This document shows, piece by piece, positions 60,876 to 64,000 of a stretch of 64,000 nt of DNA. This DNA comes from Rhabdothermincola sediminis. GTDB lineage: Bacteria; Actinomycetota; Acidimicrobiia; Acidimicrobiales; Acidimicrobilacustridaceae. The notes beneath the pieces were generated by a model. The model saw only the letters and a list, made by a program, of their open reading frames with translations, searched no databases and had not been told where the DNA came from. Made by a program: the position numbers and the translations under genes. Each line of letters begins with the position of its first letter. Position 1 is the stretch's first letter. The DNA is taken from the NCBI RefSeq assembly GCF_014805525.1, contig NZ_JACFSZ010000013.1, forward strand, positions 1-64,000. The letters run 5' to 3'.

Positions 60876-61340
60876 TCAGTGCGGCTCCCACGCCTCCGGG
60901 TCGTCGAGCAGGGCACGCACGCTGCCGGGCAGGTTCCCGCGGGCGACATCGGCCAGGCTCACCGCCTCAAGCACCGACCGCAGCGCGGCCCGGGTGGCGA
61001 TCCACACCTCCCGCAAGGCCCCGACGCCGTCCGGGTACGCGAGGTCGTCCGGTCGCTCGCCGCGCACGTTGGCCAGCGGGCCCTCGACGGCACGGATCAC
61101 GTCGGCCACGCTGACCTCCTCGGCCGGCCTGCCCAGCCAGTACCCCCCCTCGGCCCCCCGCTGGCTGCGCACGATACCGGCCTGGCGCAGCTCGGCCAGG
61201 ATGTTCTCCAGGTACTTGAGGGGCAACCCCTGCTCCTCGGCGAGCCGGTCACCCTTGACCGGACCCTCGCCACGCGCCGCAGCCTGCGCCAGCAGCACGC
61301 CGGCGCGCACGGCGTAATCGACCTTCGCGGTGACCCGCAC
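60876..61340 (-). CDS. Rrf2-family transcriptional regulator
   Basis: A 154-residue winged-helix regulator. It begins VRVTAKVDYAVRAGVLLAQA (family N-terminus) and has LPLKYLENILAELRQAGIVRSQRGAEGGYWL, of which LKYLENILAELRQAG is the recognition helix. The protein contains no cysteine at all, so it cannot hold the 2Fe-2S cluster of IscR or NsrR. It probably represses the divergent suf genes by another signal or through a partner. GGAGGAGG precedes the GTG at 61340. Confidence 0.9.
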   Translation of the reverse strand: MRVTAKVDYAVRAGVLLAQAAARGEGPVKGDRLAEEQGLPLKYLENILAELRQAGIVRSQRGAEGGYWLGRPAEEVSVADVIRAVEGPLANVRGERPDDLAYPDGVGALREVWIATRAALRSVLEAVSLADVARGNLPGSVRALLDDPEAWEPH

Positions 61341-61437
61341 GACACCACCTCCTCCCGGGGCATTCTGACCCAGTGGGAAGACCCGCTCCTCACCGCAGGC
61401 GACCGCCGCGGTCCCCCTCCCCATGAGCGGGAGCACA

Positions 61438-61467
61438 TTTCCACTATCGGCGTAGTGCTAATAGACT
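61438..61467 (+). promoter_or_regulatory. suf promoter (TTTCCA -35, TAGACT -10)
   Basis: A TTTCCA at 61438-61443 and TAGACT at 61462-61467 are 18 bases apart. The -10 ends 7 bases before the sufC ATG, so the transcript should be leaderless; no Shine-Dalgarno is present. Confidence 0.55.
61442..61457. promoter_or_regulatory. palindromic operator candidate (CACTA-N6-TAGTG)
   Basis: CACTATCGGCGTAGTG is a perfect 5-bp inverted repeat lying between the -35 and -10 of the suf promoter. Binding there by the divergent Rrf2 regulator would block the promoter. Confidence 0.5.
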
Positions 61468-61474
61468 TCAGGGC

Positions 61475-62239
61475 ATGAGCGAGCCGCTGCTGCGCATCGA
61501 GGACCTCCACGCGCGACCCGCCGCGACCCACGACGGGGACGACCAGCCGGAGATCCTCAAGGGCGTCGAGCTCACGGTCGGCGCCGGGGAGGTCCACGCC
61601 CTGATGGGGCCGAACGGGTCGGGGAAGTCCACCCTGGCCTCGGTGTTGCTCGGCAGCCCGGAGTACGAAGTCACCCGGGGCCGGATCCTGTTCAAGGGCG
61701 ACGACATCACCGCCTGGAGCCCCGATGTGCGCGGCAAGGCCGGGGTGTTCCTCGCCTTCCAGTACCCCCAGGAGATCCCAGGGGTCTCGGTACTCAACTT
61801 CCTGCGCCAGGCCCTGTCGGCCCGCAAGGGGATCGACCTGTCGATGCTGGAGTTGCGACTGGCCATCATGGAGTGGATGGGCCGCCTGGGCATGGACCCG
61901 TCCTTCGCCGACCGCTACCTCAACGAGGGCTTCTCCGGCGGGGAGAAGAAGCGCAACGAGATCCTCCAGATGGCCATCCTCGAGCCCGAGGTGGCGATCC
62001 TCGACGAGACCGACTCGGGGCTGGACATCGACGCGCTGCGGGTGGTCGCCAACGGGGTCGAGGAGGTGCGCAAGGCTCGGCCGCAGCTCGGGGTGCTGGC
62101 CATCACGCACTACCAGCGGCTGCTCACCGAGCTGCGCCCCGACCGGGTGCACATCCTCATCGACGGCCGTATCGTCGACAGCGGCGGCCCCGAGCTGGCC
62201 GAACGCCTCGAGGCCGAGGGATACGACGCATGGCGATGA
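61475..62239 (+). CDS. sufC: SufC, Fe-S cluster assembly ATPase
   Basis: A 254-residue ABC-type ATPase that drives the SufBCD scaffold. Walker A is GPNGSGKST (G45-T53). Specific SufC features are VFLAFQYPQEIPGVSVLNFL, the signature EGFSGGEKKRNEILQMA from about residue 151 and the Walker B ILDETDSGLDIDALR. Length and sequence are typical. It is the first gene of the suf run here; sufB and sufD, its usual partners, are not in the window. The ATG at 61475 is placed by the TAGACT -10. Confidence 0.96.
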   Translation: MSEPLLRIEDLHARPAATHDGDDQPEILKGVELTVGAGEVHALMGPNGSGKSTLASVLLGSPEYEVTRGRILFKGDDITAWSPDVRGKAGVFLAFQYPQEIPGVSVLNFLRQALSARKGIDLSMLELRLAIMEWMGRLGMDPSFADRYLNEGFSGGEKKRNEILQMAILEPEVAILDETDSGLDIDALRVVANGVEEVRKARPQLGVLAITHYQRLLTELRPDRVHILIDGRIVDSGGPELAERLEAEGYDAWR

Positions 62240-63477
62240 CCACCCCGATCGACCCGGCGGTCGTCAAGCGCGACTTCCCGCTGCTCACCAAGGCGGAGAT
62301 GCACGGCCGGCCCATCGTCTACCTCGACTCGGCGTCCTCCTCGCAGAAGCCCCAGAGCGTGCTCGACGCCATGGACGAGCTCTACGAGCACACCTACGCC
62401 AACGTGCACCGCGGCGTCTACGAGCTCGGAGCCGAGACCACCGAACGCTACGAATCGGCCCGGCGCAACGCCGCCCGCTTCGTGAAGGCGCCGTCCGAGC
62501 GCGAGATCGTCTTCACCAAGAACGTCACCGAGGCGATCAACCTGGTGGCCTACAGCTGGGGGCGGGCCAACCTCGCCGAAGGCGACGTGGTGGTGCTCAC
62601 CGAGATCGAGCACCACGCCAACATCGTGCCTTGGCTCATGCTGCGGGAAGAGCGTGGCATCGAGCTGCGCTGGATCCCCATGGCGGAGGACTACACGCTC
62701 GACGTGTCCTCGCTCGACGAGCTGCTCGACGGGGCGAAGCTACTCGCCGTCACCGCCATGTCCAACGTGCTCGGCACCCTGACGCCGGTGCGCCAGCTCG
62801 CCGACGCGGCCCACGCGGCGGGGGCCCTCTGCCTGGTGGACGCGGCCCAGTACGTGCCCCATCTCCCCACCGACGTCACCGAGCTCGGCGCCGACTTCCT
62901 CGGCTTCACCGGGCACAAGATGCTCGGCCCCTCCGGCATCGGGGTGCTGTGGGCCAGGGCGGAGCTGCTCGAGGCCATGCCGGCGTTCCTCGGCGGCGGC
63001 GAGATGATCCGTGACGTCCGAAAAGACGGGTGGACCCCCAACGAGATCCCCTGGAAGTTCGAAGCGGGCACCCCGCCCATCGCGGAGGCCATCGGGCTCG
63101 CAGCCGCGATCGACTACCTGGAAGGGTTGGGCATGGACGCCGTCCGGGCCCACGAACGCGAGCTCACCGGGTACGCGATCGACACCCTCACGGAGCGGTT
63201 CGGCGACCAGTTGACCATCCACGGACCGGCCGCCCTCGACGCTCGCGGTGGCGTGCTGTCGCTGGCGCTGCGTGACGTGCACCCCCACGACATCTCCCAG
63301 GTGCTCGACCAGCACGGGGTGTGCGTACGCGCCGGCCATCACTGCGCCAAAGTGCTCATGAAGGTGCTCGGTGTGGGCGCCACCGCCCGGGCGTCGCTGT
63401 ACGTCTACAACGACGAGACCGACGTCGACACCCTGGCCGACGCCCTGGCCGACACCGCGGACTTCTTCTCCCTCTAG
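62230..63477 (+). CDS. sufS: SufS-type cysteine desulfurase
   Basis: A 415-residue PLP enzyme that moves sulfur from cysteine to a persulfide on C372 (RAGHHCAKVLM). PLP binds K230 in FTGHKMLGPSG. Other motifs are YLDSASSSQKPQSVLDAM, TEIEHHANIVPW and FEAGTPPIAEAIGLA. It is the group II SufS form used with SufU. The ATG at 62230 overlaps sufC by 10 bases; a second ATG is 6 bases further on. Confidence 0.96.
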   Translation: MAMTTPIDPAVVKRDFPLLTKAEMHGRPIVYLDSASSSQKPQSVLDAMDELYEHTYANVHRGVYELGAETTERYESARRNAARFVKAPSEREIVFTKNVTEAINLVAYSWGRANLAEGDVVVLTEIEHHANIVPWLMLREERGIELRWIPMAEDYTLDVSSLDELLDGAKLLAVTAMSNVLGTLTPVRQLADAAHAAGALCLVDAAQYVPHLPTDVTELGADFLGFTGHKMLGPSGIGVLWARAELLEAMPAFLGGGEMIRDVRKDGWTPNEIPWKFEAGTPPIAEAIGLAAAIDYLEGLGMDAVRAHERELTGYAIDTLTERFGDQLTIHGPAALDARGGVLSLALRDVHPHDISQVLDQHGVCVRAGHHCAKVLMKVLGVGATARASLYVYNDETDVDTLADALADTADFFSL

Positions 63478-63487
63478 GATCGCCACG

Positions 63488-63976
63488 ATGCCTGGGCTCG
63501 AAGACCTCTACCGGGAGATCATCCTCGATCACTACCGCAACCCCCGGAATCGCGGTGAGCTGCCGGTGCCCCCCGCTCACCGGGTGGAGGGCTTCAACCC
63601 GCTGTGCGGTGACGAGATCGTCGTGTACCTCGATATCGACGACCAGGGCCGCATCGACGACATCCGCATCTCCGGGCAGGGGTGCTCGATCAGCCAGTCC
63701 TCGGCGTCGATGATGTCCTCCGCGGTGAAGGGCAAGACCGTCGACGAGGTGCGAGACCTCACCAAGGCCTTCAAGGCCATGATGTCCATCCACGAGTCGA
63801 GCCTCGAGGGTGACGGCGAGAGCGAGGGCGAGCCGGCCGAGGTTCCCGACGTGAAGCTCGGTGATCTCGAGGCGCTGCGAGGAGTGGTGAAGTTTCCCGT
63901 TCGCATCAAGTGCGCCACCCTCGCCTGGAACACCCTCGCTCAAGGCATCGACGAGGCGGTCGACCACCCGAGCTGA
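63488..63976 (+). CDS. sufU: SufU, zinc-dependent sulfur-transfer partner of SufS
   Basis: A 162-residue protein. It begins LEDLYREIILDHYRNPRNRG, the SufU/IscU N-terminus. The zinc ligands are C40, D42 (NPLCGDE), C66 (GQGCSISQSSAS) and C142 (IKCATLAW). SufU has an insertion between the second and third cysteines, seen here as about 20 extra residues rich in Ser, Glu and Gly, which separates it from IscU. It takes sulfur from SufS. The ATG at 63488 follows sufS after 10 bases. Confidence 0.94.
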   Translation: MPGLEDLYREIILDHYRNPRNRGELPVPPAHRVEGFNPLCGDEIVVYLDIDDQGRIDDIRISGQGCSISQSSASMMSSAVKGKTVDEVRDLTKAFKAMMSIHESSLEGDGESEGEPAEVPDVKLGDLEALRGVVKFPVRIKCATLAWNTLAQGIDEAVDHPS

Positions 63977-64000
63977 GCCGCTCGCGCCGGCGGTGTCACG

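Overview
The window is high-GC, densely packed bacterial chromosome. Gene content points to an actinomycete: homodimeric AceE, Ku with a stand-alone LigD-type polymerase, B12-dependent mutase and MetH, a SufC-SufS-SufU cluster, hydantoinase-like HyuA/HyuB, and many genes that begin a few bases after a TAnnnT -10 box (leaderless transcripts). Acidimicrobiia is my best guess for the class, but nothing here proves it. I see no rRNA, tRNA or CRISPR array.

Layout. 1-187: end of an IS481-type insertion sequence. 262-5629: an LpdA-like flavoprotein, a decayed fetA/fetB iron-export operon, then methylmalonyl-CoA mutase and its MeaB GTPase. 5652-27799: a surface-polysaccharide locus, nearly all on the minus strand. 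It holds a methyltransferase with a coiled-coil tail, a two-domain glycosyltransferase, a Wzm/Wzt ABC exporter, further glycosyltransferases, a DUF2142 membrane protein, complete dTDP-L-rhamnose synthesis (RmlA, B, C, D), a flippase-like protein, a lipoprotein, and two secreted proteins that share a ~105-residue repeat (eight copies in total). 27906-32763: MoeB/rhodanese, sirtuin, an unknown protein, leucyl aminopeptidase and cobalamin adenosyltransferase. 32853-36338: MetH. 36355-40179: Ku, LigD-type polymerase, a membrane protein and an M24 peptidase.

40411-45098: a 2-oxoacid dehydrogenase cluster (Lpd, E2, a fused LipB-LipA lipoate enzyme, and a 29-residue membrane peptide). Its likely E1 partner AceE lies at 53646. 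45147-49002: nucleotide-sugar dehydrogenase, LapA-like protein, an SDR39U1 epimerase with an SRPBCC partner, and a short-chain dehydrogenase. 49163-53540: HyuB, HyuA and an RNase HI fused to a YpsA/SLOG-like domain, in one overlapping operon. 56422-60817: HhH-GPD protein, alpha/beta hydrolase, small conserved proteins, acyl-CoA dehydrogenase and an MBL hydrolase. 60876-63976: an Rrf2 regulator divergent from sufC-sufS-sufU.

Functional links. PduO-type adenosyltransferase and MetH are divergent, and PduO would supply adenosylcobalamin to the mutase repaired by MeaB. LipB-LipA would lipoylate the E2 encoded beside it. The Rml enzymes would feed rhamnosyltransferases and the Wzm/Wzt exporter.

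The most unusual item is a roughly 215-nt transcription unit at 58129-58343 (minus strand). It has its own -10 box, a 19-nt Shine-Dalgarno tract almost fully complementary to the 3' end of 16S rRNA, tiny overlapping frames, a downstream copy able to sequester the Shine-Dalgarno, and a perfect 12-bp terminal hairpin.
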